From NCBI GenBank assembly GCA_002897995.1, contig BDTT01000059.1, positions 42,215-106,214 of the forward strand: 64,000 nt of DNA. Reading direction: 5' to 3'. The position numbers and the translations under genes were made by a program. The notes under the pieces are model-generated. The model had not been told where the DNA came from. It searched no databases and saw only the letters and a program-made list of their open reading frames with translations. The first letter of the stretch is position 1, and the number at the start of each line of letters is the position of its first letter. This DNA comes from a bacterium BMS3Bbin10. GTDB taxonomy: Bacteria; Pseudomonadota; Alphaproteobacteria; Rhizobiales; Methyloligellaceae. Shown here one piece after another: positions 20,095 through 32,096 of this stretch.

Positions 20095-21315
20095 TCAAAA
20101 ATCCAGCGGCAATATCGCTACTGCCTCGCCCGCCAGTGCCGCTGGAGCCCCCGGCGACCGCACAATGAGGCAGTCGGCCTGCGACAGGGGCGAGAGCAGG
20201 GAGCTGTCCTGGGAGCGCACGGGGCGCACGAGCGCAGCGCCGTCCGGCCCGCTCTCGAATGTCGCGCGCATATAATGCTGGCGGGGGCCGTTTTCGCCGA
20301 CGCCTTCGGCCAGGACCCCCGGTCTTTCCGCCGCCGCGCTGCTGTCCTGTGCGAGCAGTTTTTCAAGCATCGGAATGAGAAAAATCCGCGCGCATATCAG
20401 GGCCGAAACCGGGTTGCCGGGAAGCCCCACTATGCGCTGCGGCCCCAGCGTCCCGAACATCAGCGGTTTTCCGGGGCGCATGGCGATCTTCCAGAAATCG
20501 AGTTCCATACCGGCGGAGCGCAACGCGCCCTGCACAAGATCATGGTCGCCCACCGACGCGCCGCCGATGGTCAGCAGGATGTCGGCCTCGCGCGCCCGGG
20601 CAATATGCTCCGCCAGGCTGTCCGCCGTGTCGCGGGCGATGCCGATGCGCTCGCCCCGGCCGCCGGCCGCCTCGACCATTGCCGCCAGGCCAAAGGGAAT
20701 CGATGAAACAATCTGCCCCGGTTTCAGTTCATCCCCCGGCATGACCAGTTCATCCCCCGTCGCCAGGATCGCCACCACGGGTTTGCGGCGGACCTTGAGC
20801 TGCGTCACGTTCATGGCGGCCGCGAGCGCCAGATCGCGCGCGCCGAGTTTCCGGCCCGCCCGGAGCAGGGTGTCGCCTTCGGCAAAATCATACCCGCGCG
20901 GGCGGATAAAGTTGCCCGGCTCCGCACGCACCTTCACCACGACCGTATTGCCGTCACGCTGCGTATCTTCCTGCATGACGACCGCATCTGCGCCTTCAGG
21001 CACCGCGCCGCCGGTAAAAATACGCACCGCTTGCCCCGCCCCGACCTGCGCCTCGAAGGGGTGCCCGGCGCCGGCATCGCCGATGACGCTCAAGTCGCAG
21101 GGTATGCCGCCCAGATCCGCGGCGCGCACCGCATAGCCATCCATTGCCGACGCATCGAAGGGCGGCTGGGTGATGCAGGCTGCAACCCCTTGCGCCAGAA
21201 CGCGGCCATGGCCCTCTTCAAGGGGAATTGTTTCGATACCCACGGGCTCAAGGCCGGCGAGAACGCGGCTGCGCGCCTCGTCCACTGCGAGCAAGGGCTT
21301 GCGCGGCTCAGTCAC
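20095..21315 (-). CDS. moeA: Molybdopterin molybdenumtransferase MoeA
   Basis: Inserts molybdate into adenylylated molybdopterin. The product has the N-terminal [15 protein letters not shown], central [15 protein letters not shown], and [17 protein letters not shown] plus [13 protein letters not shown], all typical of MoeA. I chose GTG 21315, overlapping the moaC end by a few bases (GTGACTGA), giving 406 aa; the open frame extends to 21372. Confidence 0.94.
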   Translation of the reverse strand: MTEPRKPLLAVDEARSRVLAGLEPVGIETIPLEEGHGRVLAQGVAACITQPPFDASAMDGYAVRAADLGGIPCDLSVIGDAGAGHPFEAQVGAGQAVRIFTGGAVPEGADAVVMQEDTQRDGNTVVVKVRAEPGNFIRPRGYDFAEGDTLLRAGRKLGARDLALAAAMNVTQLKVRRKPVVAILATGDELVMPGDELKPGQIVSSIPFGLAAMVEAAGGRGERIGIARDTADSLAEHIARAREADILLTIGGASVGDHDLVQGALRSAGMELDFWKIAMRPGKPLMFGTLGPQRIVGLPGNPVSALICARIFLIPMLEKLLAQDSSAAAERPGVLAEGVGENGPRQHYMRATFESGPDGAALVRPVRSQDSSLLSPLSQADCLIVRSPGAPAALAGEAVAILPLDF

Positions 21316-21811
21316 GCCTGTCGCCCGCTTCGCCGGCCACATAACGACCGGACCGCCCGCCGGATTTCTCAATCAGGCGGATGCCGGAGAACGACATCCC
21401 CCGGTCAACCGCTTTCACCATGTCATAGATGGTGAGGCAGGCGAGGGACACGGCGGTCAGGGCTTCCATTTCCACACCGGTTTTGCCCGAGACCTTGGCC
21501 ATCGCCGTGACGGCGATCCCGGCGGGGTCTTTTGAGAGTTGAAAATCGACCGTGACCTGAGACAACGCCAGGGGATGGCAGAGCGGAATGAGTTCATGGG
21601 TGCGCTTGGCCGCCATGATCCCGGCAAGACGCGCCGTGGCCAGCACATCGCCCTTTTTGGCATTGCCTTCCTCGATCAGCGCAAGGGTCTCAGGGAGCAT
21701 GGAGACGAAACCCTCCGCAACCGCGATGCGCGTGGTCACGTCCTTGTCCGCCACATCGACCATATGCGCCTCGCCGCGTTCGTTCAGATGGGTGAGCGTC
21801 TTTCTGGTCAT
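21308..21811 (-). CDS. moaC: Cyclic pyranopterin monophosphate synthase
   Basis: With MoaA, converts GTP to cyclic pyranopterin monophosphate in molybdenum cofactor synthesis. The 167-aa protein has [18 protein letters not shown] at the start, [13 protein letters not shown] and [20 protein letters not shown], matching the family. It overlaps trpC by four bases upstream and moeA downstream, so the three are co-transcribed. Confidence 0.96.
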   Translation of the reverse strand: MTRKTLTHLNERGEAHMVDVADKDVTTRIAVAEGFVSMLPETLALIEEGNAKKGDVLATARLAGIMAAKRTHELIPLCHPLALSQVTVDFQLSKDPAGIAVTAMAKVSGKTGVEMEALTAVSLACLTIYDMVKAVDRGMSFSGIRLIEKSGGRSGRYVAGEAGDRRD

Positions 21812-22629
21812 TGCGCGGCGGCTCCATGTTCGCGGGCCGGGGCCGCGAGAAGTGTACGCGTGGCCGCCTCGACATCGCCCTGCCGCATCAGGCTTTCTCC
21901 CACCAGAAAGGCGCGCACGCCATATTGCTCCATTTGTGTCAGGTCCTCAGGCGAGCCTATTCCGCTTTCGGATACGATAATTCTGTCATCGGGCACCATC
22001 GGCGCAAGGCGACCCGTTGTCTCAAGGCTGGTCTCGAAGCTGTTCAGATCACGATTGTTGATGCCGATAAGAGGCGTATCCAGCCCGAGCGCGCGCTCCA
22101 GTTCGTTTTCGTCATGGACCTCGGCCAGCACATCCATGCTCCAGTCCTTCGCGGCGGCGCAAAGCTCAGCGGCCTGCGCATCGCCGACGCCTGCCAGAAT
22201 GATAAGGATACAGTCCGCGCCCCAGCTCCGCGCTTCCGCCACCTGATAGGGATCGAGCATAAAATCCTTGCGCAGGACGGGCAGGGCGCAAGCTTCCCGC
22301 GCCGCGCCGAGGTAAGCGGGATGGCCCTGGAAGGAGGGTTCATCGGTGAGGACCGACAGACACGCCGCCCCGCCGCTCTCATAGGCTCTCGCCAGCGAGG
22401 CGGGGTCGAAGTCCTCCCGGATCAGGCCCTTCGACGGACTGGCCTTCTTTATCTCCGCAATGAGCGCGGACGCGCCGCTTTCGATTTTCTTTGTTATTGC
22501 CGCAATGAAACCCCGAACGGGGGAGGCGGCCCGGGCCTGTTCCTCGACCGCTCGAAGCGGATGCGCGGCTTTTGCAGCGGCAATCTCTTCGCGTTTGTAG
22601 GCGTTTATCTCATCAAGGACATTGGCCAT
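21808..22629 (-). CDS. trpC: Indole-3-glycerol phosphate synthase
   Basis: Ring-closing step of tryptophan synthesis, CdRP to indole-3-glycerol phosphate. The 273-aa TIM barrel shows [32 protein letters not shown] and [17 protein letters not shown]. It starts 4 bp after the trpD stop and overlaps moaC, so the trp and mo genes form one unit. Confidence 0.96.
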   Translation of the reverse strand: MANVLDEINAYKREEIAAAKAAHPLRAVEEQARAASPVRGFIAAITKKIESGASALIAEIKKASPSKGLIREDFDPASLARAYESGGAACLSVLTDEPSFQGHPAYLGAAREACALPVLRKDFMLDPYQVAEARSWGADCILIILAGVGDAQAAELCAAAKDWSMDVLAEVHDENELERALGLDTPLIGINNRDLNSFETSLETTGRLAPMVPDDRIIVSESGIGSPEDLTQMEQYGVRAFLVGESLMRQGDVEAATRTLLAAPAREHGAAAQ

Positions 22630-22633
22630 GGCT

Positions 22634-23647
22634 TCAAGCGTTGGTTATGCGCACGAGATCGTCAAGCGCCTTGCGCGCCGCGCCGCTGTCGATGGCCTCA
22701 GCCGCCATCCTGGCGCCCGCCGAAAGCCCTTCAGCTTTCCCGGCGACGACCAGCGCCGCGGCGGCGTTCAGAATTACGATATCGCGGAACGCGCCGGGCT
22801 GGCCGGACAGCACGTCCGCAATCGCTTTTGCATTTTCTTGCGCATCGCCGCCCGTCAGGTCATCGGGCGGCGCTTCGGGCAGCCCGGCGTCCTCAGGCGT
22901 GACTTCGAAGGTGGTTACGGAGCCATTTTTGAGTTCCGCGACGAATGTCGGGCCGGTGGTCGTGAGTTCGTCGAGCCCGTCGCTGCCATGCACGACCCAC
23001 ACGCGCTCCGACCCCAGATTGGAGAGCACCTGCGCCAGCGGCACAATCCAGTCACGCGAGAACACGCCTATCACCTGAAACTTCGTGCCCGCGGGGTTGG
23101 CCAGCGGCCCAAGCAGATTGAATATGGTCCGTATGCCAAGCTCGGCGCGTATGGGCGCCACATGGCGCATGGCGGAATGATGCTTCGGCGCGAACATGAA
23201 GCCGACACCGGCCTCCTCAATGGCCTTCGAGACAACCGCCGGGCCGACATCCAGATTGACGCCGAGCGCGGCCAGCACATCGGCCGAACCGGACTTCGAC
23301 GAGACCGACTTGTTGCCGTGCTTGGCAACGGGAACGCCGGCGCCCGCCACAACAAAGGCCGTGCAGGTGGAAATATTATAGGTGCCCTTGGCGTCACCGC
23401 CGGTGCCGCAGGTGTCGACGGCGCCTTCGGGCGCCTCGACGCCGGTGGCCTTGGCGCGCATGGCCTGCGCCGCGCCGGTGATTTCCTCGACGCTCTCGCC
23501 GCGCACGCGCAGCCCCATGAGGAAGGCGCCCATCTGCGCCGGTGACGCCTCGCCGGACATCATGATGGAGAAGGCCTGGGCCGCTTCACCGGCATCAAGG
23601 GACTGCCCCTCGGCAACCTTGGCTATGAATGGAGAAAACTCGGACAT
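22634..23647 (-). CDS. trpD: Anthranilate phosphoribosyltransferase
   Basis: Transfers the phosphoribosyl group to anthranilate. The 337-aa protein has the PRPP-binding [17 protein letters not shown] and [21 protein letters not shown] motifs. It lies between trpG and trpC with gaps of 12 and 4 bp, consistent with a single operon. Confidence 0.97.
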   Translation of the reverse strand: MSEFSPFIAKVAEGQSLDAGEAAQAFSIMMSGEASPAQMGAFLMGLRVRGESVEEITGAAQAMRAKATGVEAPEGAVDTCGTGGDAKGTYNISTCTAFVVAGAGVPVAKHGNKSVSSKSGSADVLAALGVNLDVGPAVVSKAIEEAGVGFMFAPKHHSAMRHVAPIRAELGIRTIFNLLGPLANPAGTKFQVIGVFSRDWIVPLAQVLSNLGSERVWVVHGSDGLDELTTTGPTFVAELKNGSVTTFEVTPEDAGLPEAPPDDLTGGDAQENAKAIADVLSGQPGAFRDIVILNAAAALVVAGKAEGLSAGARMAAEAIDSGAARKALDDLVRITNA

Positions 23648-23659
23648 GAGAAACGCTCG

Positions 23660-24277
23660 CTAGACTGCGGCCATGGCCGCATCGAACGGCCCGGCGGGTT
23701 CATGTTTGATGCCGGCGAGGTCGAGGAAATTCGCCAGCAGGGCATGACCATGCTGCGAGGCGATGCTTTCGGGATGAAACTGCACGCCGTACAGGGGATG
23801 GGTTTTGTGTTGCAGCCCCATGATGACGCCGTCATCCGTTTCGGCCGTTATCTCAAGGCAGGTGGGGAGCGTTTCGCGATCGACGGTGAGTGAGTGGTAA
23901 CGCGTCGCCTCGAACTCGGAGGGCAATCCGTTGAAAAGCCCGGCGCCGGTATTGCGTATGGTCGAGAGCTTGCCATGCATCAGGGTTGGCGCCTGCACGA
24001 CTTTTCCGCCAAAGGCCTGTCCAATCGCCTGATGACCGAGACACACGCCAAGTAGCGGCACGTCCGGCGCGGCGCGCTTCACCAGCTCCAGGCAAATACC
24101 GCCCTCATTGGGCGTGCAGGGCCCGGGCGAGAGAACAATGGCCCGCGGGCCTTCCTCGAGCACCCGGTCGACGCTCACTTCGTCGTTGCGGTAGACGCGG
24201 CACGGCGCCCCCAACTCGCCCAGAAAATGCACGAGGTTGTAGGTGAAGCTGTCATAGTTGTCGATCAGGGTCAGCAT
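23660..24277 (-). CDS. trpG: Anthranilate synthase component II (glutamine amidotransferase)
   Basis: Supplies ammonia to TrpE. The 205-aa class I amidotransferase has the catalytic Cys in GVCLGHQAIGQAFGG and the His/Glu pair in GVQFHPESIAS. The SixA-like gene sits between it and trpE, with a 72-bp gap before trpG. It may also serve p-aminobenzoate synthesis; no pabA is present in this window. Confidence 0.95.
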   Translation of the reverse strand: MLTLIDNYDSFTYNLVHFLGELGAPCRVYRNDEVSVDRVLEEGPRAIVLSPGPCTPNEGGICLELVKRAAPDVPLLGVCLGHQAIGQAFGGKVVQAPTLMHGKLSTIRNTGAGLFNGLPSEFEATRYHSLTVDRETLPTCLEITAETDDGVIMGLQHKTHPLYGVQFHPESIASQHGHALLANFLDLAGIKHEPAGPFDAAMAAV

Positions 24278-24349
24278 ATCAGTGTTCTAACCCGTGCCTG
24301 CCCATCGCCTCAAGCGATGTCGCAATTCGGTTAAAGCTGAAGATTGCAA

Positions 24350-24871
24350 TCAGACATCCTTTGGAATTTCCCGTGGGAGCACGAAACGCTGCAAATAGCC
24401 GGCGCCCGGCACAACAGATCCCCAGTCTCCCTCAAACCGGATAACCGTGAGCGCGGCGGTGGGGAACTTCATTTCGAGGATATCCATCGCATCGGCTTCG
24501 CCATCGCCGCAAAGCGTTAGCACAAGGGAATGCATCCCCGGATTGTGACCGACCAGCATGGCATGCGCGCAGCTTGCGGGAATTGCCTTCAGCGCGCGCA
24601 ACATCTCGCCTGGACCCGCATGATAGAGGCCCTCCTCATATCGAATTTCAGGTGAAGTGCTCCATTCCGCGGATGTGCGTTCCAATGTCTGGCGGGCCCT
24701 GACAGCGGCCGAGCACAGCACCAGTTCAGGCTCGAGGCCCTCGCGCGCCATATAGCGCCCCATGCGCGGCGCCGCTTTTTCACCTCGCGGGGCGAGGGGG
24801 CGGTCGAAATCCCCTAAGCCGGGATTGTCCCAGGCCGATTTGGCATGACGGAACAAAGACAGGGTCACCAT
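24350..24871 (-). CDS. SixA-like phosphohistidine phosphatase (histidine phosphatase family)
   Basis: Member of the histidine phosphatase (RHG) clan; SixA dephosphorylates phosphohistidine on signalling proteins. The 173-aa product starts with LFRHAKSAWDNP, where Arg8-His9 would be the phospho-accepting site, and has the second conserved His in VGHNPGMHSLVLTLCG. It lies 6 bp after trpE and before trpG, so it is co-transcribed with tryptophan genes. Its substrate is unknown. Confidence 0.82.
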   Translation of the reverse strand: MVTLSLFRHAKSAWDNPGLGDFDRPLAPRGEKAAPRMGRYMAREGLEPELVLCSAAVRARQTLERTSAEWSTSPEIRYEEGLYHAGPGEMLRALKAIPASCAHAMLVGHNPGMHSLVLTLCGDGEADAMDILEMKFPTAALTVIRFEGDWGSVVPGAGYLQRFVLPREIPKDV

Positions 24872-24877
24872 GGTGCA

Positions 24878-26419
24878 TCAACCTTGATTTGAGCCGGTCG
24901 CGAAACGGACCGCTTCCTCGGCCGCCCGGAACAGCGCCCTGGCCTTGCTCTGGCATTCGGCCTGTTCGGATTGCGGCACGGAATCGGCGACTATGCCGGC
25001 ACCGGCCTGCACATGCATCACACCGTCCTTGACCAGCGATGTTCGAAGCACAATGCAGCTGTCCATGTCGCCATCGGCGGAGAAATAGCCCACGCAGCCG
25101 GCATAGATGCCGCGCTTTTCCTGCTCCATCTCATCGATGATTTCCATGGCGCGCACCTTTGGCGCGCCCGAAACCGTGCCGGCCGGAAAACCCGCCATCA
25201 ATGCGTCGATGGCATCGAATTTGGGATCAAGCTCCCCGACGACATTGGAGACGATGTGCATCACCTGGGAGTAATATTCGAGGAAGAAGCTGTCGGTGAC
25301 GCGGATACTTCCGACTTTCGCCACGCGGCCCGCATCGTTGCGGCCAAGATCGAGCAGCATCAGATGCTCCGCACACTCTTTCTTGTCGTCGAGAAGCTCT
25401 CGCGCCAATGCCGCGTCTTCCGCCTTGGTCGCGCCGCGCGGGCGTGTGCCGGCGATGGGGCGAATGGTCACTTCACCGCCACGGGCCCGCACCAGAATCT
25501 CCGGGCTCGAGCCCACCACGGAGAACCCGTCGAGATGGAGATAGTAGAGGAAAGGCGAGGGGTTCACCCGCCGGAGCGCCCGGTAGAGCGAGAAGGGAGG
25601 AAGGGTGAAGGGCGCCGAAAAGCGCTGGCTCAGCACCACCTGGAAGATGTCGCCGGCCGCGATATAGTCCTTCGCGCGGGCGACCTTCGCCATGTATTCC
25701 TCAGGCGTCGTATTCGATTTCGGCTCAGGCAATGGTACGCTGGAGCGATCAAGGCGTGCGGAATGAGGCAGGGGGGTGTCGAGCCGCAGCAATGCGCTTC
25801 GAAGTCGCTCGGTTGCGCGGTTATAGGCATTTTCTGCGGATACGCCTTCCGCCGGACGCACCGGAGTCACGGCGGTCATTTCATCGGTCACCGCATCGAA
25901 AATCACCATAATTGTCGGGCGGACCATTATGGCGTCGGGCGTGCCGATGGGATCAGGATTGCCGCCCGGCAGATGTTCGATCAAACGGACCGTATCATAG
26001 CCCATATAGCCGAATACGCCCGCTGCCATGGGTGGCAAATCTTCCGGCAACTCAAGCCGGGACTGCGCGAGCAATTCACGCAGCGCGGCGAGCGTGCCGT
26101 CTTTGCAAGGCGCATATTCAGACGTCTCCATCGGAGCCAGGTTGATTTCCGATTTGTCCCCATTGGCGCGCCATACAAGGTCAGGGTCAAAACCGATGAT
26201 GGAGTAGCGGCCGCGCACCGCGCCGCCTTCCACGGATTCGAACAAAAAGGAGTAGGGACGCTTTTCGGCAAGTTTGAGAAAAGCTGAAACGGGAGTTTCC
26301 AGATCGGCGACCAACCGTATCCATACAACCTGCGGCTTTCCGGCCTTGTAGGTCATTGAGAACCGGCCAAAAGGGGGCTCAACCCGTCCGGGTCCGGGCA
26401 ATTTGGACATCATTGTCAT
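24878..26419 (-). CDS. trpE: Anthranilate synthase component I
   Basis: Makes anthranilate from chorismate. The roughly 513-aa protein has the C-terminal chorismate-binding domain (GTRPRGATKAED, FPAGTVSGAPKVRAMEI, YAGCVGYFSADGDMDSC). The N-terminal feedback site motif, usually LLES, reads LFES here (SFLFESVEGGAVRG), a conservative change. The start is uncertain: 26419 gives the longest form; an internal ATG at 26356 is possible. It follows the PPIase gene by 18 bp. No leader peptide or attenuator is visible. Confidence 0.95.
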   Translation of the reverse strand: MTMMSKLPGPGRVEPPFGRFSMTYKAGKPQVVWIRLVADLETPVSAFLKLAEKRPYSFLFESVEGGAVRGRYSIIGFDPDLVWRANGDKSEINLAPMETSEYAPCKDGTLAALRELLAQSRLELPEDLPPMAAGVFGYMGYDTVRLIEHLPGGNPDPIGTPDAIMVRPTIMVIFDAVTDEMTAVTPVRPAEGVSAENAYNRATERLRSALLRLDTPLPHSARLDRSSVPLPEPKSNTTPEEYMAKVARAKDYIAAGDIFQVVLSQRFSAPFTLPPFSLYRALRRVNPSPFLYYLHLDGFSVVGSSPEILVRARGGEVTIRPIAGTRPRGATKAEDAALARELLDDKKECAEHLMLLDLGRNDAGRVAKVGSIRVTDSFFLEYYSQVMHIVSNVVGELDPKFDAIDALMAGFPAGTVSGAPKVRAMEIIDEMEQEKRGIYAGCVGYFSADGDMDSCIVLRTSLVKDGVMHVQAGAGIVADSVPQSEQAECQSKARALFRAAEEAVRFATGSNQG

Positions 26420-26437
26420 CCCGCCCGCGCACCCGCG

Positions 26438-28366
26438 CTAAAAAACATGGTTTCTGGGGCCTCCGCGCTGCCCGGAATATGCGCGCCCGGCCGTGGCGTC
26501 GTCGAATACCTGCTGATTGATATTCACGCTGAAACTGTCCCGCAAGCCGCGAACATACTGAATGATCAGGTCATCGCCGATTTCAGGAATGATCGCGGCC
26601 TCGATTTTTTGCCGGACATCCGCATTGAGTGAACCTGGCTGTTTTGTTTCCGCAACCTCAAAAATGATCCGGCTCTTGCCGTCTGTTGCGCTTGAGGAGC
26701 CGAAAGCGCCCTGCTTGAGGGCAAAGGCCTGCTGGATAACGGCGTTCGGCAAGCCATCCCCGCTATCGCTTCGCTTCAGCGCCCTGGTTTCCTTTACCTC
26801 GGCGCCAAAAGTCCCGGCCAGATCGGTCAGCTTTTCTCCCGCGCGCAACTTATCGACCAGTTCTTGTCCCTTTTTGCTCATGAGGGCGCGCTCTTCGTTC
26901 TCGCGCCACTTGGCCGCCGCAGCCTCTTTTACTTCGCTAAAGGCCTTCAGCCGCTCCGGTGTTATTTTTAACACATCAAACCAGATATAACCTTGGCCGG
27001 GCGTTTCCACCGGTTCGCTCTCAAGCCCCACCTCAGCCTGAAAAACAGCCTGCAACGCCGCGCGCTGGAGTGCAAACTCGCCGACGAGCCTGCCGTCTCC
27101 GTCACGCCCGCTCAGATCGACTTCGGCGATTTCGATGTATTTCAAATCAAGTTTCTTCGCGACCTCCGCCAGCGTCGAACCGCCGGCGCGCTCGTCCTCA
27201 ATTTTGTCATAAGCGTCAAGAATGCGTTCCGCGACGCGTTCTCCCGCCAGAATCTTCCGAATATTCCCGCGCTCATCCTCAAGTGTTTTTATGACCGCGG
27301 GCTCGATCTTTGTGACTTTTGCGACCACCGTCGCAAACCCGCCTTTGACTGGCTTGCTGATCTCGTTCACAGGCAATGCAAAAATCACATCGGCCACGGC
27401 TTCGTCAGCCACACCGTCCTTGGCGGTGAGCCCGAACTCTATATCGCCCTTGAGGAGCCCGCGCTCCTGGGCGACTTCCATGAAATCAGCCCCGTTTTTC
27501 AGCTTTTCATAAGCCTCCTTGGCAGCGGCCTCATCGGGGAAGGGGATTTGCAGAAAGGCCCTGCGTTCGGGTGTGCCATAGCGAGCTTTATTCTGCTCAA
27601 AATAGGCCTTGATATCGCTGTCGCTGACCTCGATTTCTTTGGTGAGAACTTCCGGTTTGAAGGAGATCATGCCGACTTTCCGGAATTCCGGCGCTCTGAA
27701 TTCGCTTTTGTGCGTGTTGTAATAGTCGCGCAGTTTTTCCTCCGAGGCTTCTCCGATCTCGCCCAGCCGCGCCAGCGGCGCGGCGAAGTAACGCAATTTT
27801 CGCGTCTCGTTACGAAACTTGTTTGTAACTTCGAGCACAGTCTTGGGCACCAGAGTGCTGGATAAGATCGTTTCGGTGAGCTGTCCCAAAATCATTGCGC
27901 GATGCTGGCGCGTCAGAAATTCCTGCTCGGTCAGTCCGTTCGCCTGCAGCAACTGGTAATATCTCTCCTGGCTGAACCGCCCGTCAGAACCCTTGAAAGC
28001 GGATTCGCGCATCAGCCTGCCCGTTACCGCCTTACCGGTGATTCCGAGCCCCAGTGATTTGGCCTGCGATTCAATTGCCGCATCACCGATAAGGCGCAAG
28101 AGCACCTGAGTGTTGAGCCCCATTTTGGTGGCCTCGTCAAAGTTTACATTGCGCCCCAGGCGATTGCTCAGGGAACGCATTTCACGCTGAAATTCCGCTT
28201 GATAGTCCGCTGAGGAAATTTCGGTATCATCTACGGTCGCGACAGTCGTCGCACCATATCCGCCAAAAATATCGGCAACGCCCCACACGGCGAAACTCAT
28301 CACCAGAAGGCCGATAAAAATTTTCGCGATCCAGCCCCCAGTGGCATTACGGAGTGCTTCGAGCAT
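26438..28366 (-). CDS. PpiD-like periplasmic folding chaperone (SurA_N/parvulin domains)
   Basis: Membrane-anchored periplasmic chaperone for outer-membrane protein folding. The 642-aa protein has an N-terminal membrane anchor (IAKIFIGLLVMSFAVWGVAD), a SurA_N-like chaperone region, and a central parvulin-type domain around residues 240-360. Peptidyl-prolyl isomerase activity is not certain, since many PpiD proteins lack it. It heads the trp cluster and diverges from tpiA across 208 bp, a common alphaproteobacterial arrangement. Confidence 0.9.
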   Translation of the reverse strand: MLEALRNATGGWIAKIFIGLLVMSFAVWGVADIFGGYGATTVATVDDTEISSADYQAEFQREMRSLSNRLGRNVNFDEATKMGLNTQVLLRLIGDAAIESQAKSLGLGITGKAVTGRLMRESAFKGSDGRFSQERYYQLLQANGLTEQEFLTRQHRAMILGQLTETILSSTLVPKTVLEVTNKFRNETRKLRYFAAPLARLGEIGEASEEKLRDYYNTHKSEFRAPEFRKVGMISFKPEVLTKEIEVSDSDIKAYFEQNKARYGTPERRAFLQIPFPDEAAAKEAYEKLKNGADFMEVAQERGLLKGDIEFGLTAKDGVADEAVADVIFALPVNEISKPVKGGFATVVAKVTKIEPAVIKTLEDERGNIRKILAGERVAERILDAYDKIEDERAGGSTLAEVAKKLDLKYIEIAEVDLSGRDGDGRLVGEFALQRAALQAVFQAEVGLESEPVETPGQGYIWFDVLKITPERLKAFSEVKEAAAAKWRENEERALMSKKGQELVDKLRAGEKLTDLAGTFGAEVKETRALKRSDSGDGLPNAVIQQAFALKQGAFGSSSATDGKSRIIFEVAETKQPGSLNADVRQKIEAAIIPEIGDDLIIQYVRGLRDSFSVNINQQVFDDATAGRAYSGQRGGPRNHVF

Positions 28367-28574
28367 AATGCGTTCTTCTCACCTTGATTGTGTTGATGCC
28401 TTGAAAAGTGATCCGATTTGGTCAAGCTAGCCAGGCGGACGCATCATATGGACCGCAGTCCATCGCGGCAAGGCGGCACTGCGTCATCTTTCAGGTCCGT
28501 TAACACTGTCTGCAATCGAGACCAAACCATACTTATGTTCAGCTATTTCCAATAATTTCAATGGAGTTCCGATA

Positions 28575-29339
28575 ATGAGTCAACCACTCCCCCTGGTCGC
28601 CGGTAACTGGAAAATGAACGGGTTGAGAGCTTCATTGACGGAGGCGGAAGCGCTGGCCAGACAGCTGGACGGCAATGACGCGATCACGGCGCAAGTGATG
28701 ATCTGCCCGCCGGCCACGCTTATTGCCCCGTTAGCCGCGGTGCTTGAAGGCAGCTCCATTCTCATCGGCGGGCAGGATTGCCACGTCAACGCTTCGGGTG
28801 CGCATACGGGCGATATCGCCGCGGAAATGCTGGCCGACGCCGGCGCAAGCGCGGTTATCGTGGGTCACTCCGAGCGGCGCGCCGATCATGGCGAGACCAA
28901 TGATGTCGTTCGCGCCAAGGCGGAAGCAGGCTACAGAGCAGAACTGATCTCCATAATCTGCATTGGCGAAACCGAACGGGAACGCGCGCAGGGCGATACC
29001 CTCAATGTGGTGAGTGAACAGCTTTCAGGGTCTCTTCCCGGCGCGGCGACATCCGGCAACACGGTGATTGCCTATGAGCCCGTTTGGGCCATCGGCACCG
29101 GGCTTACGCCGACCCTGGATGATGTCGGCGAGGTTCACCAGCATATTCGCGCCGAACTGACCCGCAGGCTCGGCGGGGACGAGGGCGCGGCCATGCGCAT
29201 TCTTTATGGCGGCTCCGTGAAACCGGGCAACGCGGCCGAACTCATGGCCATTAAGAATGTAAACGGCGCGCTGGTTGGCGGCGCCAGCCTCAAGGCCAGT
29301 GATTTCTGGGGCATTATCTCGGTCTATTCGGAGCGCTGA
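28575..29339 (+). CDS. tpiA: Triosephosphate isomerase
   Basis: Interconverts DHAP and glyceraldehyde 3-phosphate in glycolysis. The 254-aa TIM barrel has GNWKMNG (Lys), GHSERR (catalytic His), [11 protein letters not shown] (catalytic Glu) and [13 protein letters not shown] (phosphate loop). ATG 28575 is preceded by ATGGAGTTCCGATA. Confidence 0.97.
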   Translation: MSQPLPLVAGNWKMNGLRASLTEAEALARQLDGNDAITAQVMICPPATLIAPLAAVLEGSSILIGGQDCHVNASGAHTGDIAAEMLADAGASAVIVGHSERRADHGETNDVVRAKAEAGYRAELISIICIGETERERAQGDTLNVVSEQLSGSLPGAATSGNTVIAYEPVWAIGTGLTPTLDDVGEVHQHIRAELTRRLGGDEGAAMRILYGGSVKPGNAAELMAIKNVNGALVGGASLKASDFWGIISVYSER

Positions 29340-29455
29340 TTTTTCTGGCCGCAGTCATTCTGACTGGCAACCCGCCGGTCGAGTGGTTAGGGTCCGGGCT
29401 CGCAACGACCCACCGAAGATTTCTCAATTTCTCTCCGACGACGTGAGTTGAAACA

Positions 29456-29866
29456 GTGACGAGCGGTTTGAAACTCATTGCCACGGCACTTCTCGGCCTG
29501 AGCGTGCTGGCGGCGTCCCGCGGCGATACCGCGGCAAAACCCCTGTCCAGCGAGGCCTGTGTCAAACTGGTCAACGAACACACTGAACTCGCCAAGGGTG
29601 GTATTGAGGAGGCGATGAACCAGGACCCGGAAAATGCCGGCGCGGCACTGAATGAGGAGCAGCTGGCGCGCATCGAGCGGTTTCTTTTTATTGAGGGACA
29701 GATTCGCTTTCGCTGTCCTGAAGTTCAGTTGCCTGGCCTGGGCGTGCCCGAGCCGTCAAAAACGCAGGCCGCCAAACTTGAGAAAAAGAAGATCAAAAAG
29801 CCAAAAGGCCCGGCAGTCCCAATGCCTGAGCGCAAACCAAAATTGCCATCAAAGAGCCCCGGTTGA
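29456..29866 (+). CDS. Hypothetical exported protein
   Basis: 136 codons from GTG. The N-terminus is signal-peptide-like (Lys, then a hydrophobic stretch, then AASRGDTAAK). The middle is Glu-rich with single Cys residues near both ends (SEACVKL, RFRCPEVQ) that could pair. The C-terminus is a Lys/Pro-rich tail (KKKIKKPKGPAVPMPERK). I do not recognise a family. A short gene at this position, after tpiA and before secG, is plausible. Confidence 0.6.
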   Translation: MTSGLKLIATALLGLSVLAASRGDTAAKPLSSEACVKLVNEHTELAKGGIEEAMNQDPENAGAALNEEQLARIERFLFIEGQIRFRCPEVQLPGLGVPEPSKTQAAKLEKKKIKKPKGPAVPMPERKPKLPSKSPG

Positions 29867-29995
29867 GGCGCAGGGGATATTCTGCCGGACCAAACCTCCT
29901 AAAGAGGGTCACGCAACAGGTCTGGCCAAATTACAAGCACTCCTGTAAAAGGCGAACCGCATAAACACTTTCCTGTTTGAATCGAGACGAAAACT

Positions 29996-30382
29996 ATGGC
30001 GACTGTGCTTTTGGTCATACACCTGATGGTGGCTACGGCCCTTGTGGGTCTGGTGCTGCTGCAACGCTCCGAGGGCGGTGCGCTTGGCATCGGCGGCGGC
30101 AGCGGCGCCGGCGGCGGCTTTATGTCCGGGCGCGGCACGGCCAATCTGCTCACCCGTGTGACGGCTGTATTGGCAGCCGCCTTTTTCGTCACGAGCATCC
30201 TTTTGACACTCATCGCCACGCAAGGTTCGCGGCAGGGCGAGAGGTTGGAGGGCTTTACTATCGACAGCGGCCAGGAAGTCCCCGATTCCGGCGCGCCTGC
30301 CTCGGATTCCGGCGCGCCCCTTGAAGGATTTCAGTTGCCGCCGGCGCCGCCTTCCGGCCCGCAAGTGCCTCAATCTCAGTAG
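29996..30382 (+). CDS. secG: Preprotein translocase subunit SecG
   Basis: Small accessory subunit of the SecYEG channel. The 128-aa product has two membrane segments (N-terminal VLLVIHLMVATALVGLVLLQ and a second around TAVLAAAFFVTSILLTLIA) separated by a Gly-rich loop with GGGSGAGGGFMSGRGTANL, the SecG signature. The C-terminus is Pro/Ala-rich and variable. It precedes pyrG, as expected. Confidence 0.95.
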   Translation: MATVLLVIHLMVATALVGLVLLQRSEGGALGIGGGSGAGGGFMSGRGTANLLTRVTAVLAAAFFVTSILLTLIATQGSRQGERLEGFTIDSGQEVPDSGAPASDSGAPLEGFQLPPAPPSGPQVPQSQ

Positions 30383-30426
30383 AATCGAACACAGCGCGAA
30401 AAAAAGTGCCCGGCTTGTCGCTTTAG

Positions 30427-32094
<1,668 letters not shown>

Positions 32095-32096
32095 TC

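Noticed and set aside
26420..26437. trp leader peptide and attenuator before trpE
   Set aside because: The gap to the upstream gene is only 18 bp and no Trp codon run is present.
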